Shown: piece by piece, positions 53,593 to 63,424 of the stretch
How the letters are laid out: each line of letters opens with the position of its first letter
Position numbering within the stretch: position 1 is the first letter of the stretch
From: Chryseobacterium gleum
GTDB lineage: Bacteria; Bacteroidota; Bacteroidia; Flavobacteriales_D; Crocinitomicaceae
Direction of reading: 5' to 3'
DNA length: 64,000 nt
Assembly (NCBI GenBank): GCA_945888625.1
Contig: CAMDAH010000010.1
Coordinates: forward strand, 28,383 to 92,382
Translations under genes and position numbers: made by a program
The notes under the pieces: model-generated
The model's database searches: none
Told to the model about the DNA's origin: nothing
The model's input: only the letters and a program-made list of their open reading frames with translations

Positions 53593-54048
53593 TTAATCCT
53601 CGATTATTTCAATCGACTCGATTAAATCGCCTTGTTGGATAGCGTCTATTACATCTAGCCCTTCAATTACTTTTCCAAAACAAGTATGAACACGGTCTAA
53701 GTGGGCGGTATTATTTCTTGAGTGACAAACAAAAAACTGAGACCCACCCGTATTTCTACCTGCGTGAGCCATAGATAATACGCCTCGATCATGGTATTGA
53801 TTTTCTCCTGTTAATTCACAGTCTATCTGATATCCAGGTCCACCCGTTCCTGGCATACCATTAGCACCATCGCGAGAATTTGGGCAACCTCCTTGGATGA
53901 CAAAATCAGGAAGCACACGATGGAACTTCACTCCATCATAAAAGCCGTCCTGTGCTAACGAAATAAAATTTGCAACCGCTTTTGGGGCATCTTTATCGTA
54001 AAATGTAACCAACATATCACCTTTAACTGTCTTAATAAGTCCTTTCAT
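53593..54048 (-). CDS. Cyclophilin-type peptidyl-prolyl cis-trans isomerase
   Basis: FYDGVKFHRVLPDFVIQGGCP, SMAHAGRNTGGSQFFVCH; start at MKGLIKTV. Confidence 0.95.
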   Translation of the reverse strand: MKGLIKTVKGDMLVTFYDKDAPKAVANFISLAQDGFYDGVKFHRVLPDFVIQGGCPNSRDGANGMPGTGGPGYQIDCELTGENQYHDRGVLSMAHAGRNTGGSQFFVCHSRNNTAHLDRVHTCFGKVIEGLDVIDAIQQGDLIESIEIIED

Positions 54049-54063
54049 CGTTTTTTTTTTAGG

Positions 54064-54071
54064 CAAATTTA
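54064..54071 (-). promoter_or_regulatory. Cyclophilin gene -7 box TAAATTTG
   Basis: Exact TAnnTTTG on minus strand, 15 nt before ATG at 54048. Confidence 0.6.
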
Positions 54072-54134
54072 CTACTTTATTAGACAATAATTATAATTCT
54101 GTTGAAAACTACGTTGAAAACCAATCTAAAGAAC

Positions 54135-54166
54135 TTGAAATTGAAGTTACGCGAATATTAACTTTG
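54135..54166 (+). promoter_or_regulatory. Promoter of ORF 54194: TTG-N21-TAACTTTG
   Basis: Full -33/-7 consensus, 27 nt before ATG. Confidence 0.7.
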
Positions 54167-54193
54167 TTTTTAGCCAATTAATAAACAACGTCT

Positions 54194-54730
54194 ATGTTCG
54201 GTTCATTAATAAAGAAAAAATTAACAGATAACCAAGTTGCTAACATATTTATCAATGCACTATTTGACTCTGTCGATAATGGCTTTAGTGTAATTGCGCA
54301 ATGGATTAACGAAGATCCTGCATTTACTGTATCACCGAAACTTGATTTGACAAACAATAACGAATTTGCGCTAATTGTAATTGTTGGTAATATTTCTTTA
54401 TTGGAGAGCACTTTTGATAGCGGTCAAGTGGAGCGCGTAGAAAAATTAATCTATCAGAAACTAGGTAAAATTTACGAAATGTCAGAAGTTGATATTCGAA
54501 ACATAATCAAAGAATACCGAAGTTTTATAAATAGAATTAACATGCCTTCGAAAAATATGATCTATGGCATGTCAAAAGCGGTGTTTTTTAAGTACAATTT
54601 AAATGAATACCAAGCAGAATATTTCAAACGCATGCAAGTTCCCAATCCATTGTTTCTAAAAAGATTAGATGAAATAATGGGGAATTACCTTTGGAATTGG
54701 GATGCTTTCTTTAAGAAATACCGTCTATAA
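54194..54730 (+). CDS. Hypothetical protein (178 aa)
   Basis: Complete ORF preceded by a good TTG-N21-TAACTTTG promoter; no recognised domain. Confidence 0.65.
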   Translation: MFGSLIKKKLTDNQVANIFINALFDSVDNGFSVIAQWINEDPAFTVSPKLDLTNNNEFALIVIVGNISLLESTFDSGQVERVEKLIYQKLGKIYEMSEVDIRNIIKEYRSFINRINMPSKNMIYGMSKAVFFKYNLNEYQAEYFKRMQVPNPLFLKRLDEIMGNYLWNWDAFFKKYRL

Positions 54731-54735
54731 TCCTC

Positions 54736-56214
54736 TTAATCGGTTCCCTTCATCAGTTTTTTAAGAAAAGGTGCAGCAATAATCACTATAATTCCGGTAA
54801 TAACACCATAAATTGCTAGTTGATAATATCCTTCAGCGTACAAATTTAATTTGACACTAGCACTCGCATTTTCATCGGGAGAAGCCATGCCTGCACCAAG
54901 GATCCCTGCTACATACTGCCCGTAAGCACTTGCTAAGAACCACAAACCCATCATAACACCCCAAAGTTTCTTGGGAGAAAGTTTTGTCATTAGGGACAGA
55001 CCAATTGGAGAAAGAAACAATTCAGCAATGGATATTACAAAATAGGCAGCTGTAAAAACCAGCAGTGATGTTTTACCATCTGCACCCGCAAAAAATCGAT
55101 TCACATAAAAAACATAGAAAGCACCGCCAAGAAATAGAAATGCCAAACCGAATTTTACAAAATAGTTGGGCTCAATTTTCTTGCGCTTCAACCAAATCCA
55201 CAGCAAGCCGATCAACGGACTAAACAGAATAACAAATAAGGAATTCGATGAATTATTAATGACATTTGGATCGATATTTAAAGAGAAAAGATCTGAGTTC
55301 AGGTTGTCTTTTGCGAATAAACTTAAAGATCCCCCACTCTGCTCGAAGAAAGCCCAGAATAGAATAGAAAGGAGAATAAATACAAGCGCCGCTAACATTT
55401 TTTTATTTTCTTCCCAACCCAACTTTACCATTTCAAAAAGCAAATAAATTAAGGTAGCAGGTCCGATGATATACATGAAGACATCCGTGTAATAAGTGTT
55501 TGTAATCATGAGGTAAATACCCGGTAATATCAAAATAGAACCGATGTAAACCAGCCACTGATTTCGTTTTGCGGTCGAAGGAATTTTAGGTACCGGAGCC
55601 AAACCGATTGGCCCAAGTTTCGATTTAGTGAACATAAAAGTTGCTAAGCCAATAATCATAAATCCCCCAGAGACAAAAAAGGCTAAATCCCATGAATACA
55701 TTTTTCCGACGTAAACGCAAATAGCACCACCGAATAGCGCCCCAACATTTATTCCTGCGTAAAATAATCCAAAACCAGCATCACGACGCGCATCACCTTC
55801 CTTGTATAATTCCCCCACCATAGTGGATATATTTGGCTTAAAAAACCCCGTTCCGATTATCAACAGGCATATCCCGAAATAAAAATAATCGTGCGCAGAA
55901 ACACCTAGCACAATGCTACCAGAAATCATTAAGAGACCACCCCACAGCAACGACTTTTGAAAACCCAAAATTTTATCGGCAAACAGGCCCCCTATAAAAG
56001 TAAAGGCATAGACAAAAGCCTGAATAGCGCCGTATTTCAGATTGGACTCTTTATCACTCAGCAACAGCACATCCACCATAAAAATAGTTAGCATACCCCG
56101 ATTTCCATAGAAACAAAAGCGTTCCCACATTTCTATAAAAAACAGGTACCACAATTGCTTGGGGTACTTGCCTTTAAAATCTTGAATTTGTTCGAGGGTT
56201 AATTTATTTTCCAT
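54736..56214 (-). CDS. POT-family peptide MFS transporter 1
   Basis: FFIEMWERFCFYGNRG, FFKPNISTMVGELY, FFEQSGGSLSLFA. Confidence 0.93.
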   Translation of the reverse strand: MENKLTLEQIQDFKGKYPKQLWYLFFIEMWERFCFYGNRGMLTIFMVDVLLLSDKESNLKYGAIQAFVYAFTFIGGLFADKILGFQKSLLWGGLLMISGSIVLGVSAHDYFYFGICLLIIGTGFFKPNISTMVGELYKEGDARRDAGFGLFYAGINVGALFGGAICVYVGKMYSWDLAFFVSGGFMIIGLATFMFTKSKLGPIGLAPVPKIPSTAKRNQWLVYIGSILILPGIYLMITNTYYTDVFMYIIGPATLIYLLFEMVKLGWEENKKMLAALVFILLSILFWAFFEQSGGSLSLFAKDNLNSDLFSLNIDPNVINNSSNSLFVILFSPLIGLLWIWLKRKKIEPNYFVKFGLAFLFLGGAFYVFYVNRFFAGADGKTSLLVFTAAYFVISIAELFLSPIGLSLMTKLSPKKLWGVMMGLWFLASAYGQYVAGILGAGMASPDENASASVKLNLYAEGYYQLAIYGVITGIIVIIAAPFLKKLMKGTD

Positions 56215-56215
56215 A

Positions 56216-57874
56216 TCAATTGATTCCTTTTTCTTTCATTACTTTATTTAGCTGCTTTAAGAGAACAAACATCAGCAAAGATGCAAGAAGTAATAAGCCG
56301 AAATTAATCCAAAAGAAATCCGCTTTATCGTTGTAGGTATCCCATAAACTTGCCAAAACACCACTTAATTTATTTCCAATAGAAGTGGATAGAAACCATC
56401 CTCCCATCATTAAAGAGGTGATATTAACAGGACTTAATTTGGAAACAATTGAAAGCCCCATGGGACTGAGAAATAATTCGCCAATTGTAATTATTCCATA
56501 ATTCGCCACTAACCACCAAACACTGACCTTTTCCGAGCCATTCCCTCCTATATGAACAGCTGCCACCATGACTAAAACAGATAAAGCGGATATGAGCAAA
56601 CCAAATGCAATTTTAGTTGGCGTACTAGGTTCCTTATTTCTCCTTCTCAAAAAAGTAAAGAAAGCAACAATAAGAGGTGTCAGTATAATTACCCAACCAG
56701 GATTTATAGACTGACTTAAATTAGTGGCCCAAAGAGAAACCGTAGCTCCTTCCTTGGGCAATTTTTCTTTCGCTACATTCCTAAAATAAATGGGATAACC
56801 TATCTCTTTTTCAACAACACCATTTTTCTTTTGAAGTCGAAAACCTTCATCATACAAATCGACTGAATCCGCTTTATAAGTGACTTCTTTAGCAAACTTA
56901 AGACCATTAAAAACTTGCTCCGTCTTTCCGGAAATCTCCCTGTCTGTATAACGATCAGCCCAAGTATTTAAGGCCGAACCATTTAATTTAAAGACCGCCC
57001 AAAATAAAATAACCACCGAAAATATTGTCAGTAAAGCACCAATGGGTCGCTTGTCTTCTACTTTTGCTTTCACATACAAACTTCCGTAGAAAAAGATAAC
57101 AGGAATACAAGCAAATATAAAGGCGTCTGTACTATCCGATCCAAAAATGTAACTATCTGGATTACTTATCGATTGTACTCCTTTCAATAACCAACCTATG
57201 GCACCAAAAACAACAGACGGTAATAAAATATAGAGTACAATTTTATAAAAGGGCATATCGCCTTCTTGTGTTCCTTTTTTCTCCGTTTTATCTCCATAGT
57301 ATTTCGTTCCTAGTAGAAATATGCAAACCCCAACAAACATTCCCAATCCAGCTGCCATAAAAGCGTATTGCCAACCCAATAAAATTTGCAATGCGGCACC
57401 GAAAAAATTACAAATAAAGGCCCCAATATTTATCCCCATGTAAAAGATATTATACCCTTCGTCTTTCTTGTCCTTATATTTCTCATCGTTGTAGAAATTT
57501 CCCAAGAGGGTTGAAATATTGGGCTTAAAAAATCCGTTTCCTACAATAACGAGCGTCATGGCAACATAAAGCATTGTTGTATTATGAATCCCCATCATAA
57601 AATAACCTGCCCCCATCATCAATCCACCAATCACAATCGATCTTTTGTAACCGAGATAACGATCTGCTATTAAACCACCGATAAAGGGTGTTAAAAAGAC
57701 TAACGCGATAAAAGTTCCGTATAAGTCAGACGCTTCTTTCTCGGTCATTGCAAAACCCGCTTCAACGTCTTTAAGGTAAAGAGTGAAAATACCAATCATT
57801 AAATAATACCCGAAACGTTCCCACATTTCAGATAAAAACAAAAATGGCAATGCTTTTGGGTGATTCTTCCACAT
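56216..57874 (-). CDS. POT-family MFS transporter 2 (divergent)
   Basis: FLSEMWERFGYYLMIG, FFKPNISTLLGNFY; atypical AVFKLNGSAL with ~60-aa loop insertion. Confidence 0.92.
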   Translation of the reverse strand: MWKNHPKALPFLFLSEMWERFGYYLMIGIFTLYLKDVEAGFAMTEKEASDLYGTFIALVFLTPFIGGLIADRYLGYKRSIVIGGLMMGAGYFMMGIHNTTMLYVAMTLVIVGNGFFKPNISTLLGNFYNDEKYKDKKDEGYNIFYMGINIGAFICNFFGAALQILLGWQYAFMAAGLGMFVGVCIFLLGTKYYGDKTEKKGTQEGDMPFYKIVLYILLPSVVFGAIGWLLKGVQSISNPDSYIFGSDSTDAFIFACIPVIFFYGSLYVKAKVEDKRPIGALLTIFSVVILFWAVFKLNGSALNTWADRYTDREISGKTEQVFNGLKFAKEVTYKADSVDLYDEGFRLQKKNGVVEKEIGYPIYFRNVAKEKLPKEGATVSLWATNLSQSINPGWVIILTPLIVAFFTFLRRRNKEPSTPTKIAFGLLISALSVLVMVAAVHIGGNGSEKVSVWWLVANYGIITIGELFLSPMGLSIVSKLSPVNITSLMMGGWFLSTSIGNKLSGVLASLWDTYNDKADFFWINFGLLLLASLLMFVLLKQLNKVMKEKGIN

Positions 57875-57967
57875 AACTAAAATCTAACTATTAGTGAATT
57901 AAATAGGTGCTTGTAGGAGTTACCCAACAACCTTCCGTGCAATAATTTATGATGATTACTCTTCGAA

Positions 57968-59497
57968 TTAAGCCTCTTGCACCTCTATATGATCATTATG
58001 CATCCTTTTCTCCAACCAAGAACTAAGGAAGAATAAAATAGCTGCTGCAACACCAGACATTACAATGAACAGGACGAAAAACTCATATAAATTAGTGATT
58101 TGAAAACCCACGAAGGAGGTTGCTCCACCTTTTCCGTCTTCACCACCAGGTATTAAAGCGCTTAAAGTTCCAGCAAATTTATTTGCAGCTGCATTAGCCA
58201 AAAACCAAGTTCCCATCATGAGCGAAGACAACCTCAAAGGTGCAAGCTTGGAAACCATTGATAGACCTATTGGCGATAAACATAATTCACCAATAGTGTG
58301 AATAACATACAATCCGATTAACCACCACATAGAAACTTTTTCGCCCAATCCTAAACCTTTAACAGCAATGGCAATTACTACATACCCTAAAGCAACTAGA
58401 CCTAAACCTATCGCCATTTTTTTAGGAGAAGAAGGCTCTAGTTTTCTGGCATATAAAAAGCCCCAAACCATCGTCATAAGAGGTGCAAGTGCAATAACAG
58501 CTAATGGATTTACAGATTGAAAATAAGATGCGGGCATTTGCCAACCAAACAAGGTTCTTTCTGTTTGTCTGTCTGCAAATAGTGTTAATGAAGCACCAGC
58601 CTGTTCAAAAGCACCCCAAAAGAATATGACAAAAAAGGCAAGGATAAAAATTACTGAAATGCGCTGTATTTCAATTTTTGACAAGCTTTTATCAGTAAGA
58701 ATTAGAACCGGCATTAACACCATCGCACCGTAGATAAAATAACTTATGATGTCCACATTACTTTTAAATAGTTGTTTAAAGTTCAACATGAAGAAAATAA
58801 TCATTATCGAACCTATTATCATTCCGATACTTTTTACGTCTAATTTCTTAACGGGAAGTCCAATGTGTTTTCCCTCTTCAGATATTAGGTATTTTTTCTG
58901 TCCCCAAATAAATGCCACAAGGCCAATTAACATGCCTATTCCCGCACACAAAAACCCCCATTTAAAATCCATAGAACCACATATGAGTGGCGAAAAGAAA
59001 GCACCGAGATTTATTCCCATATAAAATATAGTAAAAGCGCTATCTATTCTTCGATCGTTAGCCGGGTATAATTGCCCTACCATTGTTGAAATATTGGGTT
59101 TAAAAAAGCCATTACCAATGATTATTGATGTCAAGCCCATCCACATGAGCATCACGCCACCATCTGTTCCAGCCGATGCCGAGAAAAACATAAAAAACTG
59201 ACCAATTGCCATGAGTAAACCACCAATAATGATACTGTGCCGATTACCAAGAAATTTATCACATAAATACCCCCCTAATAATGGCGTCAAATAAACTAAT
59301 CCCGTATAACTTCCATATATTTCTGATGCATCTGCATCTTTCATCAATAATACTTTTGTCATAAATAATATGAAGATGGCACGCATTCCATAATAACTGA
59401 ATCGCTCCCACATTTCTGTGAAGAACAAAAAGTAAAGCCCTTTGGGATGCCCTGAACGCATTTGATTCTTATCTAAATTACTAGTTGATTTATCCAT
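57968..59497 (-). CDS. POT-family peptide MFS transporter 3
   Basis: FFTEMWERFSYYGMRA, FFKPNISTMVGQLY, AFEQAGASLTLFADRQ. Confidence 0.93.
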   Translation of the reverse strand: MDKSTSNLDKNQMRSGHPKGLYFLFFTEMWERFSYYGMRAIFILFMTKVLLMKDADASEIYGSYTGLVYLTPLLGGYLCDKFLGNRHSIIIGGLLMAIGQFFMFFSASAGTDGGVMLMWMGLTSIIIGNGFFKPNISTMVGQLYPANDRRIDSAFTIFYMGINLGAFFSPLICGSMDFKWGFLCAGIGMLIGLVAFIWGQKKYLISEEGKHIGLPVKKLDVKSIGMIIGSIMIIFFMLNFKQLFKSNVDIISYFIYGAMVLMPVLILTDKSLSKIEIQRISVIFILAFFVIFFWGAFEQAGASLTLFADRQTERTLFGWQMPASYFQSVNPLAVIALAPLMTMVWGFLYARKLEPSSPKKMAIGLGLVALGYVVIAIAVKGLGLGEKVSMWWLIGLYVIHTIGELCLSPIGLSMVSKLAPLRLSSLMMGTWFLANAAANKFAGTLSALIPGGEDGKGGATSFVGFQITNLYEFFVLFIVMSGVAAAILFFLSSWLEKRMHNDHIEVQEA

Positions 59498-59527
59498 TTT
59501 ATTATTTTTTCAATTTCGAATTTAACC

Positions 59528-59570
59528 ATTTTTGTTAAGAAAACATTAAAAAAATGAACTTAACAAAAAT
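59528..59570. repeat. Long inverted repeat upstream of POT transporter 3
   Basis: ATTTTTGTTAAG-N19-CTTAACAAAAAT, 12-bp perfect arms, with inner CATT/AATG. Confidence 0.75.
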
Positions 59571-59660
59571 ATTCATCCTTCATTCCGAAAATTTTGGTGC
59601 CGGTGAATAGTTTACCCTACTAATTAATTTTGCTAAAACGAATTGTTATTTGGCGCTATT

Positions 59661-60365
59661 TTATTTACAACGAAGGCGATGAATAGCACTATTCTTCAAT
59701 CGTGTAAAAAGCAACTTATGCCCGGCATCATTAAGGTGAATACCGTCGCCACAATTGTAATTAGTTAAAATATTGCCATTAGTACTGTGAAGTCCATCAT
59801 AAAAATCAATGTAATTATTAGGATAAAGCTCCAGTAAGCACTTTTTCATATCCGTAATTAATAATTTCTTTTGAATCGCTAAAGGATCACCTGTAAAATT
59901 TCTAGGTTGAGTACTTGTAATCCAATAAGGAATTCCTGCTGAATCAGCTAAATCGGTCACCCGTTTGAAATTATCTTTTTGCTCTTGTAAAGAAAAATTA
60001 GCACTCGCATCGTTAGAGGGAAAGTTAAGAATAATTGCATCTGGACGCAGCGATATAGCACGCGTGATATTCCTTAAGGTATCGGGAATTGAACTCGATC
60101 TATTTTGTGGTGGGATAAAACCAGAAGGTTGAATTAAATAAGTGGAATAGCCCGATATCGCAAGATTGTAAATAACACAATTTTTGTTGACGGAATCAGA
60201 TAAAAATCGATTGTAGCGTCCTAAATAAGAACTATCCTTGTGGGATGCCCCGGTACCAAACGAAGTTGACGAACCCAAAACCACAATTGTTATCGGATCA
60301 CATTGCGCCAACGTTGTAAAAACAAACCCCTTAATTAGAAAAACAGAAAAAACTAAAAACTTCAT
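59661..60365 (-). CDS. SGNH/GDSL-type hydrolase, exported
   Basis: VVLGSSTSFGTGA, LNFPSNDA, DGIHLNDAGH; signal peptide. Confidence 0.88.
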   Translation of the reverse strand: MKFLVFSVFLIKGFVFTTLAQCDPITIVVLGSSTSFGTGASHKDSSYLGRYNRFLSDSVNKNCVIYNLAISGYSTYLIQPSGFIPPQNRSSSIPDTLRNITRAISLRPDAIILNFPSNDASANFSLQEQKDNFKRVTDLADSAGIPYWITSTQPRNFTGDPLAIQKKLLITDMKKCLLELYPNNYIDFYDGLHSTNGNILTNYNCGDGIHLNDAGHKLLFTRLKNSAIHRLRCK

Positions 60366-60442
60366 GGAATCGTAATGAGTGTTTCTTTGAAATGTAGTTC
60401 CAAAAATAAGTTTAATTTAATAAAAAGCAAGTGAAGCATTCT

Positions 60443-61309
60443 TTACTTCAGCACCATTTCTACACGTCGATTCATACTTTTATGGAACTCGGAATCATTT
60501 TCCTCCAGGGGCTGCTGGTCTCCTCTTCCTTCAAAACTCAATCGAAGTTGACTTATCCCACGCTTAGCTAAAAAGTCACAAATAGCTTTCGCCCGATTTT
60601 CACTTAAAACTCTATTATGTTTCTTATTCCCTTCATTACTTGCGTGTCCTATAAAATGAGCATGCAGATTCGAATTTGCTTTGAGGTAATTTAACAGGGT
60701 TGTGAGCGCTTGAGTGGACTTTGGTAAAATGGTTGTTTTATCGAAATCAAAATAAATTCTGTCCAACAAATTTTTCAATGCACAAGGATCGTTTAATTCT
60801 TCATCGCCGAAATAAGGGAATAGGTTCTCTTTTTCAGGAAAAAGAAAAATTTTGGCCGTATCGTTGATAATTCTACCTGCATATTGCTCTGCTCCAATCG
60901 TATTTTGTTTGTTGGTTCTGTAATTAAGAATAAAAGTACTATCCGCTAACCATTCTAGGTTATTCATTTTTATTTCGTAACCCCAAGTTGATTTTCTCAA
61001 AATATAAATTACCTGTTTCTTTGTGTAGCAGGATGGAACAATTACGAATTGTAAAAGTTTTTGAAAATCACCAACAAGAAAATAGCCTCTGATGATGCGA
61101 GCTATATCGACACCCATTGGACTCATAACTGGATTTCGCCAATTCGCCTTTAGCGATTTCGTCTTGCTAGAATCAGACGAAGTTTGAATTTCCTTACTAA
61201 TTTTTGAGTCCTCTTTAAGTTTGTTAGGCGTTGACAATTCGCAAGCCGTAAAAATAAAAAGCATACCGAAAAGCGACAAGAATAGACTATTTTGGTTTTT
61301 CAAAAACAT
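60443..61309 (-). CDS. OmpA-family lipoprotein
   Basis: Lipobox LFIFTAC; FDFDKTTILPKSTQAL...IGHASNEGNKKHNRVLSENRAKAICDFLAKRGI. Confidence 0.9.
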   Translation of the reverse strand: MFLKNQNSLFLSLFGMLFIFTACELSTPNKLKEDSKISKEIQTSSDSSKTKSLKANWRNPVMSPMGVDIARIIRGYFLVGDFQKLLQFVIVPSCYTKKQVIYILRKSTWGYEIKMNNLEWLADSTFILNYRTNKQNTIGAEQYAGRIINDTAKIFLFPEKENLFPYFGDEELNDPCALKNLLDRIYFDFDKTTILPKSTQALTTLLNYLKANSNLHAHFIGHASNEGNKKHNRVLSENRAKAICDFLAKRGISQLRLSFEGRGDQQPLEENDSEFHKSMNRRVEMVLK

Positions 61310-61338
61310 TTATAAATACTTGTTACTATCCTCTTTAT

Positions 61339-62634
61339 CTACACTAATCGTTTTGTTTTCTTTTGTTTTTTTTTACTCATGATAAAACGACTCCATAGTG
61401 TGTCGTCATCAATCATTTTAGCAGCAACAACGACATATAAAACAACTAATAGTGCAGACAAGAAAAACACCCAACTGATCATCATCGTGGCTACTAAAAG
61501 AACCATAAAAAAACTAAACAAACCAGATGCGCGAAAAAAAGAAACGATTCTAAAATTTGAATCAAGCATTATTTTTTGTTCCTCGCATTTAGCAATTTCA
61601 ACCTGAATTTGTTGTGTGTAAATTATTTTGGATTTTTCAGACGATTCATTTTCCTCTTTTTCGTTGTAAAATTGGGCCATTTTTAAGTGCCCCCTCACAT
61701 TTTCGATGTTTTTTATTATTGGGAATCGTTTCATCAGAATAACCATGTACATTATGGAGGAAACAACAGATCCTACGAGTAAAAATCCAAAGCCTAGCGT
61801 TTCTTTGAGTTTACCATGATCCCACATTTCTGTATTCCACAGATGTTGAAAAAATGATTCAAAACTATTCATGTATACTTGCCAATTTTTACCATCAATT
61901 ATTTGAATAAATGTTGTAAAAGTTAGTGCGCCTAAAAAAACGCTTTCAAGTAAAAAAGTTTCTAGTTTTTCTTTATAAATATTGAAATCCTTATCCAAAT
62001 CTAAAATAAACTTATCGTTTCTAAAATTGAGTGATGAATCATTTATAAAATCCTCCTTATTTAAATAATCCTTAATTTCCTCTAACTTTTGACTAGTAAC
62101 TTTCTCTCCTCTAAAGTAAACGGAATGCAAATCTCTTTCAAGAAAAATAGCGTTATATCGCCACGCGAAAAAAAAGGAAATTAGAGCAGCCAAAAACACC
62201 ATGATAATCTTAAGTATGACTAATTGCTTGATAAATATGATAATCGGACAACAGGATAATAAAACAAAAATTAGTGCGTAAAATAAAGAATACTTAATTT
62301 TATTAATCGATTTCTCTGGGTAGACAAATAACTTTTTCTTGGATTCTAACGATTCTCTAAAATCGGGAAAGGCAATTAGCCTGGAATTTAAGTATTTTAG
62401 AATTCCCTTAAATCTTCGTTTAAGGTAATAGGTAGTAACCAAAAGAAAACTAAAATTCAAAATTAATAAAGCCCAAACAAATTCATGTCTCCAAATTACA
62501 ATCATGAAAACTACTACTCGGACAGCAATATCAATCCATAAAAAGTGATACGAATTACCTAACACAACTGATATTTCCTCATTTTTAGGGTCATTACGAC
62601 TAAGGAGCGGTTTTAAGCCAAAAATATGCTTCAT
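61339..62634 (-). CDS. Hypothetical multi-pass membrane protein (431 aa)
   Basis: Several clear hydrophobic segments; no recognised domain; 9 nt from the downstream edge of prsW-like gene. Confidence 0.75.
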   Translation of the reverse strand: MKHIFGLKPLLSRNDPKNEEISVVLGNSYHFLWIDIAVRVVVFMIVIWRHEFVWALLILNFSFLLVTTYYLKRRFKGILKYLNSRLIAFPDFRESLESKKKLFVYPEKSINKIKYSLFYALIFVLLSCCPIIIFIKQLVILKIIMVFLAALISFFFAWRYNAIFLERDLHSVYFRGEKVTSQKLEEIKDYLNKEDFINDSSLNFRNDKFILDLDKDFNIYKEKLETFLLESVFLGALTFTTFIQIIDGKNWQVYMNSFESFFQHLWNTEMWDHGKLKETLGFGFLLVGSVVSSIMYMVILMKRFPIIKNIENVRGHLKMAQFYNEKEENESSEKSKIIYTQQIQVEIAKCEEQKIMLDSNFRIVSFFRASGLFSFFMVLLVATMMISWVFFLSALLVVLYVVVAAKMIDDDTLWSRFIMSKKKQKKTKRLV

Positions 62635-62643
62635 CTCTAAAAG

Positions 62644-63351
62644 TTAATTTGGTAAATTTCGATCTTTCTCTATGTGTGCTTTCATCTTTCGAAGTCCAAG
62701 ACGCCAAATGTAAATATCAAAGACCACAAAAGCAAGAACGAGCACCAAGAAAAGGAGAGGGTTTATTTTACTTTTCGCACCAGCATACATTAAAATAAAA
62801 TCATAAGTGCCGTGGAGCAAGATGGGAACTAATAAACTCATTCTTATATGCCTTTTCGCCTCTTTGCCTTGTTCGAATTTTGATAATGAAAGAAAATAGC
62901 CCATAGGAATTGCAAAAAGCATGTGGGCAGGTACAGCGGTTATTGATCTTGAAATAGCTACTCCCATTCCCCCTTTCATTACATAAAGTATGTTTTCAAC
63001 CATGGCAAAACCCATGGATATAAAAATAGCGTATAGAATACCATCGTAATACTGATCAAAATCTTTTGCCTTATTTATTAGCCAAAAAAAGATAATCCAT
63101 TTGGCAAATTCTTCTGGTATGCCGGCACAGAAAAATGCAGTGTAAAAAGAACGTAAGAAACCCGTTGGCACTTGACCTTCAAAATAACTAAAGGGAGCCA
63201 CGATTACTAAGGTAATACCAATCGATAAAACGCCTCCAAAAAAAGCTTTTACCAACATCTTTATGGGTTCTTTCTGTAAATCTCGCCTATATATTAAATA
63301 CATAATGATTAAAGCGGGAGCAATTGAGGCAATTAAAAGTGTCATAAGCAA
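62644..63351 (-). CDS. PrsW-family intramembrane metalloprotease
   Basis: GIPEEFAKWIIFFWL (EExxK), GFAMVENILYVM, PAHMLFAIPMGYF, LLHGTYDF. Confidence 0.9.
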   Translation of the reverse strand: MLMTLLIASIAPALIIMYLIYRRDLQKEPIKMLVKAFFGGVLSIGITLVIVAPFSYFEGQVPTGFLRSFYTAFFCAGIPEEFAKWIIFFWLINKAKDFDQYYDGILYAIFISMGFAMVENILYVMKGGMGVAISRSITAVPAHMLFAIPMGYFLSLSKFEQGKEAKRHIRMSLLVPILLHGTYDFILMYAGAKSKINPLLFLVLVLAFVVFDIYIWRLGLRKMKAHIEKDRNLPN

Positions 63352-63424
63352 GTAGTAAACTAAATTATTCTATAAATATAGTTTATTCTTAATACTTGGC
63401 ACTAAAAATAAAAGCCGAACATCT

